Assembly (NCBI GenBank): GCA_026122225.1
Contig: JANEZZ010001866.1
Span: forward strand, 1,798,001-1,862,000
Origin: Heloderma charlesbogerti
Lineage: Eukaryota; Chordata; Lepidosauria; Squamata; Helodermatidae
Length of the DNA: 64,000 nt
Direction: 5' to 3'
In this document: one piece after another, positions 1-11,769 of the stretch
How positions within the stretch are numbered: position 1 is the stretch's first letter
Layout of the letters: every line of letters starts with the position of its first letter
Position numbers and translations under genes: made by a program
Notes under the pieces: generated by a model
The model's input: the letters and a program-made list of their open reading frames with translations, nothing else
Databases searched by the model: none
What the model was told of the DNA's origin: nothing

Positions 1-31
1 CCCTCTTTTCTGACTCTCATCTAAACTTTAT

Positions 32-1040
32 ATGGGACCTTCTCAAACTGGGGAGAGGTAACGAGCGGGGTACCGCAGGGCTCAGTCCTGGGCCCAGGGC
101 TCTTCAACATGTTTATTAATGACTTGGAGGAGGAGGTGCAGGGAATGCTGAACAAATTTGCAGATGACACCAAATTGGGCGGGATAGCTAATACTTTGGA
201 AGACAGAAACAACATTCAAAGTGATCTGGATAGACTGGAGCGCTGGGCAGAAAACAACAGAATGGCATTTAATAGGGACAAATGCCAAGTTCTGCACCTA
301 GGAAAAAGAAACCAAATGCACAGTTACAAGATGGGGGATACGTGGCTCAACCACACTACGAGCGAGAAGGATCTTGGAATTGTTGTCGATCACAAGCTGA
401 ATATAAGCCAACAATGTGATGTGGCTGCAAAAAAGGCAAGTGCTGTTTTGGGCTGCATTAATAGAAGCATAGCTTCCAAATCCCGGGAAGTACTAGTTCC
501 CCTCTACTCAGCACTGGTTACGCCTCATCTGGAGTACTGTGTCCAGTTCTGGGCACCACACTTGAAGAAGGATGCAGACAAACTGGAGAGGGTTCAGAGG
601 AGGGCAACAAAGATGCTCAGGGGACTGGAAACAAAGCTGTATGAAGAGAGACTGAAAGAACTGGGCATGCTTAGCCTTGAGAAGAGAAGACTGAGGGGAG
701 ATATGATAGCACTCTTCAAGTACTTGAAAGGTTGTCACAGAAAAGAAGGCCAGGATCTCTTCTTGATTGTCCCAGAGTGCAGGACATGGAATAATGGGCT
801 CAAGTGACAGGAAGCCAGATTCCGGCTGAACATCAGGAAAAACTTCCTGACTGTTAGAGCAATACAACAATGGAACCAATTACCTAGGGAGGTGGTGGGC
901 TCTCCCACACTGGAGGTGTTCAAGATGAGGCTGGACAGCCATCTGTCAGGGATGCTCTGACTTGGATTCCTGCATTGAGCAGGGGGTTGGACTCGATGGC
1001 CTTGTAGGCCGCTTCCAACCCTACTATTCTATGATTCTAT
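32..1040 (+). pseudogene. 5'-truncated CR1 LINE, 3' part of ORF2
   Basis: From about position 32 this matches the full-length CR1 at 59076-60080 almost base for base. It carries the RT box FADDTKLGG (codons at about 161-187), then the C-terminal region with KDLGIVVDHKLN and the CR1 3' tail ending in ctattctatgattctat near 1040. The frame is open to 805, where AAG TGA replaces the AAG TTA of the long copy. Reading continues in the same frame after the stop. The abrupt left end without poly(A) is normal CR1 5' truncation. It lies in antisense orientation downstream of the WSCD2 exon, so probably in the next intron. Confidence 0.93.
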
Positions 1041-1828
1041 ATGCATTAAAAAAAATAGCAAATTTCCTAAATTCAGAAAAGCATTATATGAATTGCTACA
1101 ATCACAATATGTGAATGAGGGTGGTATGGATAATAGTTTCAGGATAGCAGAGGACCTGCTGGGTCCCTTCCACCTGATAATAAATGAAACAGCACCACAG
1201 CAGAGATCTCCTCCTCTCCAAAAATAAGTGTCTTGTCAGGTAGAGTAAATGAGGCCTTCAGAGATGCTAAGCACTCTACAGACAGCCCTATAAGTCACCA
1301 GTCAAAAGATTCCACCAGCCAAGTAAAATGAAAGGGAGTTTATTATGGCTGGGCTCATAATGCTGGATAATACCTGAATTGAGTCTGTCTGGATGCACAC
1401 CAGAACCTTTGGACTGATCAGTGAAAAACTGGTATATTGCGTTATCTCCCCAACACAGGCCACCTCTGTGGATCCCCTGCCATGTAACATGGTAAGATGT
1501 TCCAGCCAGGGCCTCTGTCAAAGTTAGGCATGGCTGGGCACCTGCCAAGGGACCACGAATGAGGGCACCAAAAGAAAAGCTGAATGGGGCAAAATGGAAT
1601 GAAAAAAGGTGAATAATGCAGATGCCAAATGCCTGACTTCATCATTATTTTTGACCCCCAAATCAAAACTGGATAATATTTGCTGCAATCCTAAAATGGA
1701 CGCATTGCCTTTTATGGAACTAGGCAAGAACAAGAGCTTGGATTTTAGGATTCCATGGATAATCTTCCCATTGCATTCTGAATCACAACATTCTGTTTGC
1801 CTCCCTTATGCCCCCAAAGAAATGTTAC

Positions 1829-2301
1829 CTCTGTCTTCCTCCTTCTCCCGAATGTTCCTTCCCTTCAGAGCTCTACTCCATGCTCCACCATAATCTCCTA
1901 CTTTGCTCCTCCTGGGTGTGTCCATGGAAGGGTTCTTAAACCATGACCCATACCTCCGGGCTGTTGTCAAAGATTCTGGCATTTCTTTAAATTCCTTGCC
2001 AAGTTGTAGCGTTCCCAAATATTGGGACTCTGTTCCATCACCAGCACCACCATTGGGTGGGGGTACATTCTCTGAGACTCTCGTCTCTCCGGAGAAGCCG
2101 GCATGGAGGAATACCAAACTTCCGGCAGTCAGGTAGAGGGCGATCAATGTGAAGAAACGGATGGGTTTCCGCCGAAAATACCTTTGGAACTTTAGCAAGA
2201 GCTTGGCCATGCCAGACTCATTCCATTCCTTGGCCGGGCACAAATCCACAAAACGAGGAGTGGCAAATGGATTTCCAAGCTGGTCGAAGAAATAATGGTT
2301 A
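1829..2301 (-). CDS. WSCD2: WSCD2 first coding exon (5' leader plus N-terminal 127 codons), partial gene
   Basis: This is one internal exon of WSC-domain-containing protein 2, a Golgi-type membrane protein of the sialate O-sulfotransferase family. Reading on the minus strand, a pyrimidine-rich tract ending in TAG precedes 2301. The first ATG is at 2210-2208 (G at -3, G at +4) and starts MAKLLLKFQRYFRRKP. Residues about 17-37 (IRFFTLIALYLTAGSLVFLH) form a signal anchor after a basic cytoplasmic tail, giving type II topology. The stem that follows holds the motif GDYGGAWSRALKGR, which I recognise from vertebrate WSCD2. The open frame ends at a donor AGAG|GTAACA (1829/1828), splitting a codon after its first base. 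The WSC domains and the sulfotransferase domain are not here and should be encoded left of position 1. Nothing is broken in this exon. WSCD1 is a paralogue, but the N-terminus matches WSCD2 much better. Confidence 0.92.
2218..2226 (-). promoter_or_regulatory. Two-codon upstream ORF (ATG GAA TGA) before the WSCD2 start
   Basis: In the WSCD2 leader the triplets ATG GAA TGA lie on the minus strand at 2226-2218 in a good initiation context (G at -3, G at +4). They end seven bases before the main ATG at 2210 and are in a different frame. Such a minimal uORF could lower translation or force reinitiation. The sequence is seen directly; the regulatory effect is inference. Confidence 0.5.
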
Positions 2302-3224
2302 CTAGCAAAGACAAAACAGAAAGCAGACCCTGCTCAATTGTCGATGGCTCCAAGGTGGTATTTCAACAGATCCAATATTCCACTTGGCATCCTGCCTTTA
2401 ATTTGCACAAAAAAGCACCTCACCATTCTACAGATAGTGAGACTTTCCCAGGCAGAGACTTGGAAAGGGAAGATGTATTGTCTTATTTTAGATATCAGAC
2501 TTGCTCTGAGAAAAGGTGGCACTTTCTCAAACCATCGTTCTATTTTGGAGCCATTTTCTTTGTCTCCTGTTAATGTTCCCCAAGAGGGTGGCCAAAGGAC
2601 TCCGTTGACAGAGGGATCATGTTCAGGAAAGCAGTGCGTTTCAAGAGCTGTTTGAAAACCGATCCTTTGATGCAGCTTCCCTCGCCGGCTTTTAGTCTGA
2701 TGGGGTAGATGGTTTCCGATGCGTCTCCTGAATGGAAGAAGCAGGATTGATTTTTCAACACAGGAATGGAGACGTATCCAGGGACTCTCCAGGTATGAAG
2801 TGATGACTGTGAACTTTGTTCAACAAACCTCCATTCATGGCAGCAGCAGAACAAAAAAGCTCCACCTAGAAGTCAAATGAAAAGAAAGCATTAAGATGGG
2901 AAGATTAAACTTGAGGCCAGCAACCAAAGCAGCAACTGGCTACAAACCAGTATGTGTGAGCTTCAGCCTTCCTCATCTCAGAACCCCTTCCTGGTTTTTC
3001 TTCTCCCTGCAGGACAGTCACTCTGATGTTCGTACTGCATGAAACATAGGCTCTCCGGAAGCACTCTGGCTGCTCCCATCCACAGACTAAGTTGGAGGAT
3101 GGAAGGAGAGTCTCATGTTAGCAACAAAAGGGGTCCGTGGGCGAAGAGAGATTAAATCTCCCCCACTTGCTTTTCTCAACTCCTTCACCTGCAATCCCCC
3201 TGTGAACAGTTTCCACCCTGGAAG

Positions 3225-3480
3225 TGAGCTGGGCTGGGAGGAGAGGAAAAAAAAAAGGGCCCAAGCAATGCACCCCAGGAAGAGGGAGGACTCCTGCACA
3301 CAGCACATAGCTAGACTGTGAAATTCTCTAGCACCCAATGCCAAGATGGCCGCCAACTCAGACGGCTTTCAAAGGGGATTAGACCAATTTATGGAAGATG
3401 CAAGTATGGCTATCAACGGCTGCTAGTCCTGCTGCTTCTGCATACCAGTTGCTGGGGAACGTGAGCAGGGGGGTGCCACT
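3225..3480 (+). repeat. CR1-like (older, L3-type?) LINE 3' fragment
   Basis: The stretch with gcacacagcacatagctaga, a remnant like ggattagaccaatttatgga, then ttgctggggaacgtgagcag matches the LINE remnant at 53140-53940. In that copy the same order of blocks is continued by the phrase gatccagcagggctcttctt. It is diverged and has no usable frame. The family name is uncertain. Confidence 0.55.
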
Positions 3481-3835
3481 GTGTTGACGTCCTGCTTGTC
3501 AGCTTCCCACGGGGGCAGCCGGCGGGCCGCTGCGCACACAGGCTGCTGGCCTGGGGAGGCCTTTGCTTTGATCCAGCACAACTCCCCGGATGGTCTTGAG
3601 GGTTCGGTTCTCCTCATCCTTGCACCCCTTTTGACGTTAAAAAAAGTAGCCACGTACCCCTCGTGTGCACAAATATGTAAATATATGTGAACAGCAACAA
3701 CAACACGGCTGCCAGGTTTACGTCTAGTTTGTCCTCAGACACCACCCCCCGCCGCTCTCTCTGACCTTCTATTCCTCCCCTCAGTCCTTTGGGTCAAACC
3801 CTCTTTCTGGCCTTCTCTTGATTCCATCCAATGGG

Positions 3836-3998
3836 ACCCATTCCCTAGGGAAGCGGTGGGCTCTCCCACACTGGGGGCATTCAAGATGAGGCTGGGCTCT
3901 GTCAGGGATGCTCTGACCTGGATTCTTGCATTGAGCAGGGGGTTGGACTCGATGGCCTTGTAGGCCCCTTCCAACCCTACTATTCTATGATTCTATGA
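3836..3998 (+). repeat. CR1 3' end fragment, first of a local array
   Basis: It begins within the last codons of CR1 ORF2 (gggacccattccctaggga) and runs through the 3' tail to ttctatgattctatga. A deletion removes part of the segment ctggacagccatctgtcagg. The next unit starts at 3999. Confidence 0.88.
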
Positions 3999-4541
3999 CA
4001 TCCAAAATGTCTTGAGTCCTCACTTAGATGGCTGACCTGTGCCAGGACTGTACCACTACCAGGCTGCAGGTGGGGGCTCACACCCACTGGAGAGGGTTCA
4101 GAGGAGGGCAACAAAGATGATCAGGGGACTGGAAACAAAGCCCTCTGAGGAGAGACTGAAAGAATTGGACATGCTTAGCCTTGAGAAGACTGAGGGGAGA
4201 TAGGACAGCGCTCTTCCAGTACTTGAAAGGTTGCCACAGAGAGGAAGGCCAGGATCTCTTCTCGATCATCCCAAAGTGCAGGACACGGAATCATGGGCTC
4301 AAGCTACAGGAAGCCAGATTCCAGCTGAACATCAGGAAAAACATCCTGACTGTTAGAGCAACATGGCAATGGAACCAATTACCTAGGGAGGTGGTGGGCT
4401 CTCCCACACTGGAGGCATTCAAGATGAGGCTGGACAGCCATCTGTCAGGGATGCTCTGACTTGGATTCCTGCAGTGAGCAGGGGGCTGGACTTGATGGCT
4501 TTGTAGGCCCCTTCCAACCCTACTATTCTATGATTCTATGA
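3999..4541 (+). repeat. CR1-containing tandem duplication, unit A
   Basis: The unit starts with non-CR1 sequence catccaaaatgtcttgagtc and runs through a junction at about 4090 into CR1 ORF2 3' sequence (gagagggttcagaggagggc), ending at the CR1 tail. The same start recurs at 4542, a period of 543 bp. Unit A has a 7-base deletion near 4190 (cttgagaagactgagg) that unit B lacks. Confidence 0.85.
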
Positions 4542-4884
4542 CATCCAAAATGTCTTGAGTCCTCACCTAGATGGCTGACCTGTGCCAGGACTGTACCACT
4601 ACCAGGCTGCAGGTGGGGGCTCACACCCACTGGAGAGGGTTCAGAGGAGGGCAACAAAGATGATCAGGGGACTGGAAACAAAGCCCTCTGAGGAGAGACT
4701 GAAAGAACTGGGCATGCTTAGCCTTGAGAAGAGAAGACTGAGGGGAGATAGGACAGCGCTCTTCCAGTACTTGAAAGGTTGCCACAGAGAGGAAGGCCAG
4801 GATCTCTTCTCGATCATCCCAAAGATGGCTTTGTAGGCCCCTTCCAACCCTACTATTCTATGATTTCATGATTCTATGATTCTC
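4542..4884 (+). repeat. CR1-containing tandem duplication, unit B, internally deleted
   Basis: It repeats unit A from catccaaaatg to the phrase cgatcatcccaaag at about 4826. It then jumps directly to atggctttgtaggcc, losing about 220 bp relative to unit A, before the ATTCTATG tail. The shared non-CR1 leader shows that this is duplication and not a second insertion. Confidence 0.85.
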
Positions 4885-5274
4885 CCCTGCCTTGTCTGCC
4901 TGGCTGCCTCCCAAACTCCCTCCCTCCTCCCTCTCTCCCTTTCTTTCTTGGGTCCCTTGACCTGTCCTGCTCCCTCTAGTAGCTGAGCCAATGGCAGCCA
5001 GAGATGGTTAGGATAAGAACAGCTCAGCCAAGGGGAGCCTTCTTCCAGGCAGGCCCTTCTGGGATGCTAGAGCAACGCACCCATCACTGCAAGAGGCTTT
5101 CCCAGCCCCAGCACAGGGAAAGACTCCTGCCGCACAGTCCTCTGCATGTTTACTCGGAAGTAAGTCCCACGGGGCTTCAACGGGGCTTACTCCCAGCTAA
5201 GTGCATTGGAGCCTTAGTGCCTTGCAATTAATAAATTTAATAAAAAATAAAAATAAAAAAATAGGGAGCAGGCG

Positions 5275-5390
5275 TCCCCAATTTGGCGCCCTCCAGATGT
5301 GTTGGACTACAACTCACATCATCCCCAGCCAGTACAGTCACCTGCCTTGCTGCCTGGTGATTATGGGAGTTATAGTCCAAGGTTGAAGGG
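5275..5390. repeat. Foldback element copy 1
   Basis: The left arm has gccctccagatgtgttggac and tacaactcacatcatcccc; the right arm has tgggagttatagtccaaggt, the inverted match. The outer right end is lost. Confidence 0.75.
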
Positions 5391-6544
5391 AGGCAGATAT
5401 AGGGATTTCTCTCCATGACAGACTAGAATCTATCAAGGCAAAAACCACTCCACTAGCAAATCATTTTGCCAGACTTTGCAAGGACATACAGATCATGGTT
5501 TACTCCTAGGATACCCCATGCATAGACTGAACTTGCTGTATAGAAAGGAAAGAGCAGAAAGCAGCACAAAATGGAAAGGGGAAGCTATAACAGAGCAGAG
5601 TGTAACAAGAAGATGTTCAGAGAGGTATGGCAGAAGGTATGTTGCCAAGCACCCATAAAACTCAGTGTCATCATAGAACAGGGATGGAAAACATCCAGCC
5701 CATGTGGGTTCCCCCTCTGGCCTGCCACCTTCTCTCGCAGGCCCCACACTCTTTCGCACACCCCACCCAGAGCTCAGCATCGGCGAGAATCAGGGAAAGT
5801 CAGTGCGGTCTGACCATCTCAAAGCAGCAGAGGGGCCCTTTAATTTCATGGGAGGGCGCTTGATTATTTCTAGTTGATTCCATCCCGGGTGGCACATACC
5901 ACGCGTAAAATTGAAGGGTGGGGAGGACGTGGAGGAAAGGAACTTCAATGGCCTGAAATAATCAATGCAGGGCTAGAACTTAATTCGAGCCCACAAATGT
6001 AAAGCAAACATAGAGAAAACAGTTCCACTGAGCATGTGAGGAGTGCCTTTCCCTAATGGATGAACAGCCACTTCTAGGTTGTGGGGTAGGGACTTCTCAA
6101 AAATAGGGTGTTACTTCTAGACAATCATGGATCAGTTAGGGATAGACAAATGTGTCATTTTTCTCCTGTTTCAACAGTAATCTGTGATTCTTTTTTTTAA
6201 TGTGAAAATTTGCATTTACATATGTATTTAAATACTAATTTAAACATATCTTCTCTCAAAACAGGCATTTTAAAGTGTAGCCGCTTTGAGTGCTATTTTT
6301 GGTAGACAGGTGGGGTACAAAGCAAATCAATCAATCAATAAAAGATTTAGATCCCTATTCTGTTGATGCATGGAATGGAACATCTGGGAACTGCAAAAGC
6401 CAGCAGATAACTATGTTCTCATCCATGTGTTAGACCAGGAGGTATGGATCAGGTCGGTTCATATTGGAATTCACAAATAACTACCTCCTCGATCACCCCT
6501 AGTTCCAGTGTCCACACCCCTAATTTTAGAAGCTAAGCCCCAAG

Positions 6545-6790
6545 GATGAGATTATTTTTTAATTATTATCACATTTATATCCCAACTTTTTTCCTCCTGC
6601 AAGGAATCCAAGGCAGTTTACATGGTTCTTTTCCTCTCCATGTTCTCCTCACAACATCCCTGTGAGGTAGGTTAGGCTCAGAGTCAGTGACTGGTCCAAA
6701 GTCACCCAGTGAGCTTCATGGCTGAGCGGGGACTAGAACCCAGATCCCTCAAGACCCAGTCCAATACTCTAACCATTACACTATACTAAA
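6545..6790 (-). mobile_element. tRNA-head CORE-type SINE, full length
   Basis: On the minus strand it begins with a tRNA-like head (gtgtaatggttagagtattg as A-box region, ggttctagtcc as B box). It continues with a CORE-like part (ggtgactttggaccagtcac) and ends gggatataaatgtgataata. All three modules are present, so it is about full length. Confidence 0.8.
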
Positions 6791-6795
6791 GAGGT

Positions 6796-7108
6796 ATGGA
6801 TGTTGTTAAATCCATTCTATCTGTTTCATGGATTGTCAGGCGTCTTTTGTTCCATCATCCTCGCATTGTCAGAATCAGGTTCTTTTTAACCAGAATTTTG
6901 TTCTACTGGTGCTAATTCGCATTAGCACACTTGCGCAATTGTGCATTAGTGCACATTCCACCACCACCCCCAAAATGAAAAAAAAATAGTCCACAAATCC
7001 AGGGAATTCACATGACTTGTAAAACGGGTCTGCTGAGGAATCTACAGGTCAGATTTGCAGAAATCTGAATTAATTTGAATCCTTTGCAGATTTCTCCAAC
7101 ATCCCTAC
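6796..7108 (-). mobile_element. Non-autonomous TIR element, AGGGATGT family, copy 1
   Basis: The right end agatttctccaacatcccta is the inverse of the left end of the copy at 49667. The left end is atggatgttgttaaatcc. The inside has gtgctaattcgcattagcac and cgcaattgtgcattagtgca, shared in inverse order with 49667-49982. No ORF, so it would depend on a transposase in trans. Confidence 0.7.
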
Positions 7109-7135
7109 ACCACACTGGCTAATCATGTAAAGCAC

Positions 7136-7222
7136 GGGTGGGGAACCTGTGACCCTCCAGATGTTGCTGGACTGCAACTCCCATCAGCTCTGACCACTGA
7201 GCATGCTGACTGGGGCTGACAA
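7136..7222. repeat. Foldback element copy 2 (left arm)
   Basis: gtgaccctccagatgttgct and ggactgcaactcccatcag form the left arm; the right arm is absent after about 7222. It abuts the end of the TIR element at 6796-7108. Confidence 0.65.
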
Positions 7223-7529
7223 GTCTAACAACCTTGAAAGGGTCCCAGGTTCCCCAACCCTTGCAGTGGTATCCATATGTAGCCAAGAACATAACACAAA
7301 GAGCTTCCACTGTTCATCAGATGGATCCCATGTGGCCTGCACGTTTACTCAAAAGTAAATATCAGTGTCCAAAGGGGCTTACTCCCCCAGGAGTGGCCAT
7401 GGGACTGGAACTTGGTTTTTTAACTTCTCCCGGCCAGAAGCTTGTCCACACCCAGGTGTCCGACACTTGGTTATTCTCCATGAGGTTGTTATCAGCCACT
7501 TTGTACATCTGAAGCACTGCTGTGCAGAG

Positions 7530-7909
7530 TAGGGTGACCGCACGTCGCCAAAAGAGAGGACATGCATCCATCTGCATAACACTTGCTTATGCAAATGTAC
7601 ACATTTAGGTGCAAACGTAGAAGTACTGACTGTTATTGAGGTAGGAGGTCAAGGCATCTCTTCTTACCACAGCGGAGAAGGCAGAGCGTGGGACCTGTGG
7701 GTCTGCTCAGTGGGCTGTCTGGGCGCTAACTGCGGACGGGCCACTCCCAGGACTCTGCTGCTCTTCAGCAGCATGGTTCTTTGACTTGCCATTGGGCTTG
7801 GGCCAGACAGCTGTTCAAATAGAGGACACTTCCAAACAAAGGACTGTCCTCTGTCAGATGTCCAAAATGCAGCCCGTTCCTCTATGAAGTCGGACATTTG
7901 GCCATCCTA
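7530..7909. mobile_element. TAGGGTGACC-ended element, copy 1
   Basis: It starts tagggtgaccgcacgtcgcc with aaaagagaggacatgc and ends ggacatttggccatccta, an imperfect terminal inversion. The interior has caaaggactgtcctctgtca. No ORF. Confidence 0.65.
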
Positions 7910-7914
7910 GGCAG

Positions 7915-8765
7915 ACAGAGGTCATCGTGGGATGAGCACGCACCCCTTCACAGGGAAACCTTCAACTGCCTGGGAGGGGAGACGGCACCTTCTCTTCTAC
8001 CACCTCCTTGCTCCTTTTGCTGCATCCTGGTCTGGACTGGCTAGGCAACAATGGAAAGCAAGCCCGCGGTCTGGCCGGCCACCTTGGCAAGCGGGCTTTG
8101 TCTTCCTCTTTTTATCTCTCCCATGCAGTCGCTGCGTCCCCATGCACCTTTCCATGTGAGCTATTCTGGGAGCTCCAAAGCAGCAGACAAAACCAGGAAA
8201 AGCCCAATAGCGCCAACCGCTTTGGATGGACTACTCAGACAGAGAGAGAGCCGCATGCAGAGCTGACCTTTTGTTCTCTCCGCTGTGAGGGGGAGGTCGC
8301 AGCTGCGCAGCTCCGGTGCTGCACAACACAGGCCCTGCCAGCCAGTCCTTTTGGACAGTGACAGCGTCTGAGGACGAGGCCTCACACACAGCTGCCATTT
8401 CGCCCGCGTGTGCGTCTCCCACTCCTAGTAACTCTATTGCCTCAGGAAAGCAGCACATGAGCGATGCCAGCTGAGCGTGGAACAGGGACAGTGAAAGAGA
8501 CCAAGGAGCTCTGAGTTGCCCTAAGGGCCTTCGTTAAAAGACAGTGAAGTTTCATTCCTAAAACAACTGGGCATGGGAGTTGAATCCACTGGCAAGATGA
8601 CACCTGGGACCTGCAAACCTTACCTCTGCACCCAAAATGTGTAGGAGCAGGCTTTGGGTTATTCAGGGATGAAACAAAGGCTCTCTGTACATGCACAGAG
8701 GCTCTCTAATCTTGCTATGAAGTTAATAGAATGTTAAAATTGGACTGGAAAACTCTTGGTTAAAG
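7915..8765. other. Unassigned putative intronic DNA
   Basis: Moderately GC-rich, short open frames without recognisable protein, no repeat I can name. Confidence 0.5.
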
Positions 8766-8767
8766 AA

Positions 8768-8902
8768 GGAGCGGGCAACTGGTGGCCCTCCAGATGTTTT
8801 GGCCTACAAGTCCCATTAGCCCTAGCCAGCATAGCCAGTGGTGAGGGATGATGGGAGTTGTAGGCCAGAACATCTGTAGGGCCACCAGTTACCCACCCCT
8901 GG
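8768..8902. repeat. Foldback element copy 3, both arms
   Basis: Left gcaactggtggccctccaga pairs with right catctgtagggccaccagtt; the inner arms ggcctacaagtcccat and atgggagttgtaggcc also pair. This is one of the cleanest palindromes. Confidence 0.85.
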
Positions 8903-8904
8903 TT

Positions 8905-10618
8905 TGAATCCTCCATCAGCAATAAGGCTCCCTGGGGAGGGGGTGTTATTTTATTAGAGCGATCTATATTTTCACCTCCACCATCTTTTACGTTTGTCCT
9001 TCCTGTCGTCACTGAATCATGCTAACATAATCCATGGCATTCTTCAACATCATTTGGTAACAGAGTTTCCAAGCTTGAGACTTCAAAGGGGAATTAGTTT
9101 TCTGAAACTCATTTTAGCTCTGGTTTATGGCTTTTTTGCTCCAGAACAAAATGAATTTGTGGGTAAACACCCGTTACATTTGGGACAACCATACCCGAAA
9201 CCATATCGGACCCATTTGCTGTGTTGGAAGGAAGTAAAGGCCAGTCAGTTCTGATGCATGGAGCCCCAGATGTTTAGCAAGTGGGAAAAAGCAAATCTTC
9301 GGGTTTTTATAATTCCTGCTTTTAAGAAAAAAGAGGCTTTTGTTTTAACCCCTCCAAGAGCAGTTTTACCAACTGTGAATCATTTTCCCTCTCAAATCCG
9401 AACAAAGACAGGGCAGGGAGGGGGGATGGAAAGGGCTTCAGAGACCACAAAGACGGAGGAGAGGAGGTTTGCTTGCATGATTGTGTCTCTTTGCATTTTT
9501 TCCTTTTACGAAGCAAAGTCATTCTCAAGCACATAAATTGAAAATTGGCCTGCGCCGGAATTGAAAGGCCAAGATGGTTTTGTATTCTGCAGATCATCCA
9601 GAAAAGAAAACCCAACACCTCCCAGCCACCAGACGAGTTTGCCTTCCTGAAGAAAGCCTGAAAACTGGGAGAGCAGCAGGATTTTGTGGCTCTTTTTCTA
9701 CCATGACATCAAAGCAATTTTAAGGGTGTTCGCTCCCCCTCCCCAAACAGCATGGCAGGCAGAAATCCCACAGATGTGCCTCTCCCCCCACCCCCAATCT
9801 ATGCTTCTCCCTGCTGGAAATAGCTTTACCTATTGAATGAGCATCTTTTCATGTCACTAGCTAGTAAACCCATGGATGCATTAAAGATGGCAAGCATATC
9901 AAGGGCTGCTCTTTTAAAAACTGAGGGCTAGAACATAGCTTTCCTCTTCTTTTATTGTAACAAGGTGCTTGGGATTGCGCTGGCCCTGTTTGTTGTAGTC
10001 TGTAATAAGCAGGGCTGAGGGGTCTCTCTGCTCCCCGGCCCAGCAGTGCACTTGTGGTTTTAACATCAGGCAGTGATGGACAGAGAAGCCAAGCTAAGGA
10101 GCGGAGCAGTCTGGTCCAGGAATAGCAAGGGAGCGAAAGACCTCCTTCTCTAGCCTCTAGGCGGTACTACGGAACTCTCTCTTGGCATTGCTTGATTTCT
10201 AAATTGAAAAGTTTGCAGGGAGTCAGGCTTGCTTGTGCTCAAAGGGCCACCTTTCCGAAAGCTGGCACTGCATAGAGCCTCATAGAGGCTGAGCTGCAAA
10301 CCCAGGCGGGGCCCAGTTTGTGTCTTGAGAGCTCCTCTGCAATATTGGAACAGTGATACTGGCCTACCTTATAGGGTTGTTCTCACCATTGCAACGAGAT
10401 AATGGACACTCTTTGAACACTGTAAAAAGAAAAAAACCAACAGAAAGGCAAAGTACCATCAGGATGACAGTTTCTTCACATTCCATAGATGAGTCCAAAG
10501 AGATGAAGAGAATAATCCCCCAGCCCCCCCACACACACACACAGCCTTTGCTAACCATCGTTAATTTAGTTCTCCCCCCCCCCTGTAAAGAGAAAAAATA
10601 TGACAAAAGTCCAAAAAT
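8905..10618. other. Unassigned putative intronic DNA, few repeats
   Basis: A long stretch almost free of interspersed repeats, with short A- and C-runs. Parts such as 9120-9230 look unique and could be conserved. No gene seen. Confidence 0.5.
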
Positions 10619-10619
10619 A

Positions 10620-10825
10620 ACTTAGTAGAAAATAAATGGAGAACACTGAATGCCATTAGTTTAATGGGCCCTAATGTTCTACCATCTGCCTTGAGATGAT
10701 TAAGTAAAAAATATCGCTGGTGCAGACGGCATGGAGTATAAATAAATGTTTTAATTCTGCTTCCTCGTGTAATTATTCAAACCGGTCTTGCTCTGTGAAG
10801 TGTGAAGTTTATTGCAATCAACGCC
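10620..10825. promoter_or_regulatory. Candidate conserved non-coding element
   Basis: Repeat-free stretch with tgccattagtttaatgggcc, gagatgattaagtaaaaaat and cgtgtaattattcaaaccgg. In the proposed WSCD2 intron 1. Confidence 0.38.
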
Positions 10826-11116
10826 AGGGTCCTTCCGTTGTTCCGGGGGAGAGGGTTGCCAGCAGGAGGAGAAGGGACGGGCCTTCTAGAAACTTCCGCT
10901 GCCACCTATTTTGGAGAAGGAAAGGCAGAGGAGGGACACGCTCCGTGCCTCTGGCAGGGCTCCTGTGCCTTTGGTGGCTGCAAGACGGGCAGGCATTCAA
11001 GAGGTGCATGGAGTTGCAGCGACGTGGGCCTCTGTCTCTGTCAAAGGTCTCTGCCTGCCATGAAACTGTGGAAGGCCCAGAACCCACAGCAAAAAAGGTG
11101 GGAGTCTTAACTTAGA

Positions 11117-11219
11117 GCAGCCTTCCCCAACCTGGTATCCTCCAGATGTGTTGGGCTGGATCTCCCATAATTCTCAGCCAGCATGGCCATGGGAGGGCAC
11201 CAGGCTGGGGAAGGAGGCT
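11117..11219. repeat. Foldback element copy 4
   Basis: Left gcagccttccccaacctggt and right ccaggctggggaaggaggct pair; the inner right arm is deleted. Confidence 0.75.
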
Positions 11220-11769
11220 GACATGGGCATCTCTTCCTCACCTGTAGGATTCTTCGCTCCCTTCCCTACAGACCTTACACGTTATGTTAAACGCCTACCG
11301 TGCAGTGCCAACTGCAGTTTAAAAAATGTAATACTAAGCGGTGTTCTCCCCACCCCGGCTCACTTGCCAACATTTCTCCTGAACCCTCTTCCTTAAACCA
11401 ATGGGCCGGCAGGAAGTAGGAACTGGTCCAGCAGGAAGAGAACAATATTTGGGATGTCGTTAAGGGGAAACAAATGGTCCCATTACAGTACATATTTACC
11501 CGGCCCCCCGGCGCAGATGGAGGATGCTATGTGTTTGTTTATTGGGTACCAAAATGTCATGGGCATAAGGCACAACACAATTGCGGGTCTTGGGATTCTC
11601 CTTTGCACACACAAGCCAGCAGCCAACTGGAAGTTTCCAGAAGCCCACAAAAGATGGCAGGGAGTGGGGGAAGTGGTGTAGATGAAACTTCCCCATCTCT
11701 CCCCCCCTCCCCACTGCTGCTGCTTGCCACATTCACCAGGGAAGGAACAAGAGAGAGACAAGAGCGTTC

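Noticed and set aside
109..807. Reverse-transcriptase-like frame as a host gene
   Set aside because: It is a 5'-truncated CR1 copy with the element's own 3' tail.
2570..2860. Additional WSCD2 leader exon
   Set aside because: Unique-looking sequence, but no convincing minus-strand acceptor/donor pair.
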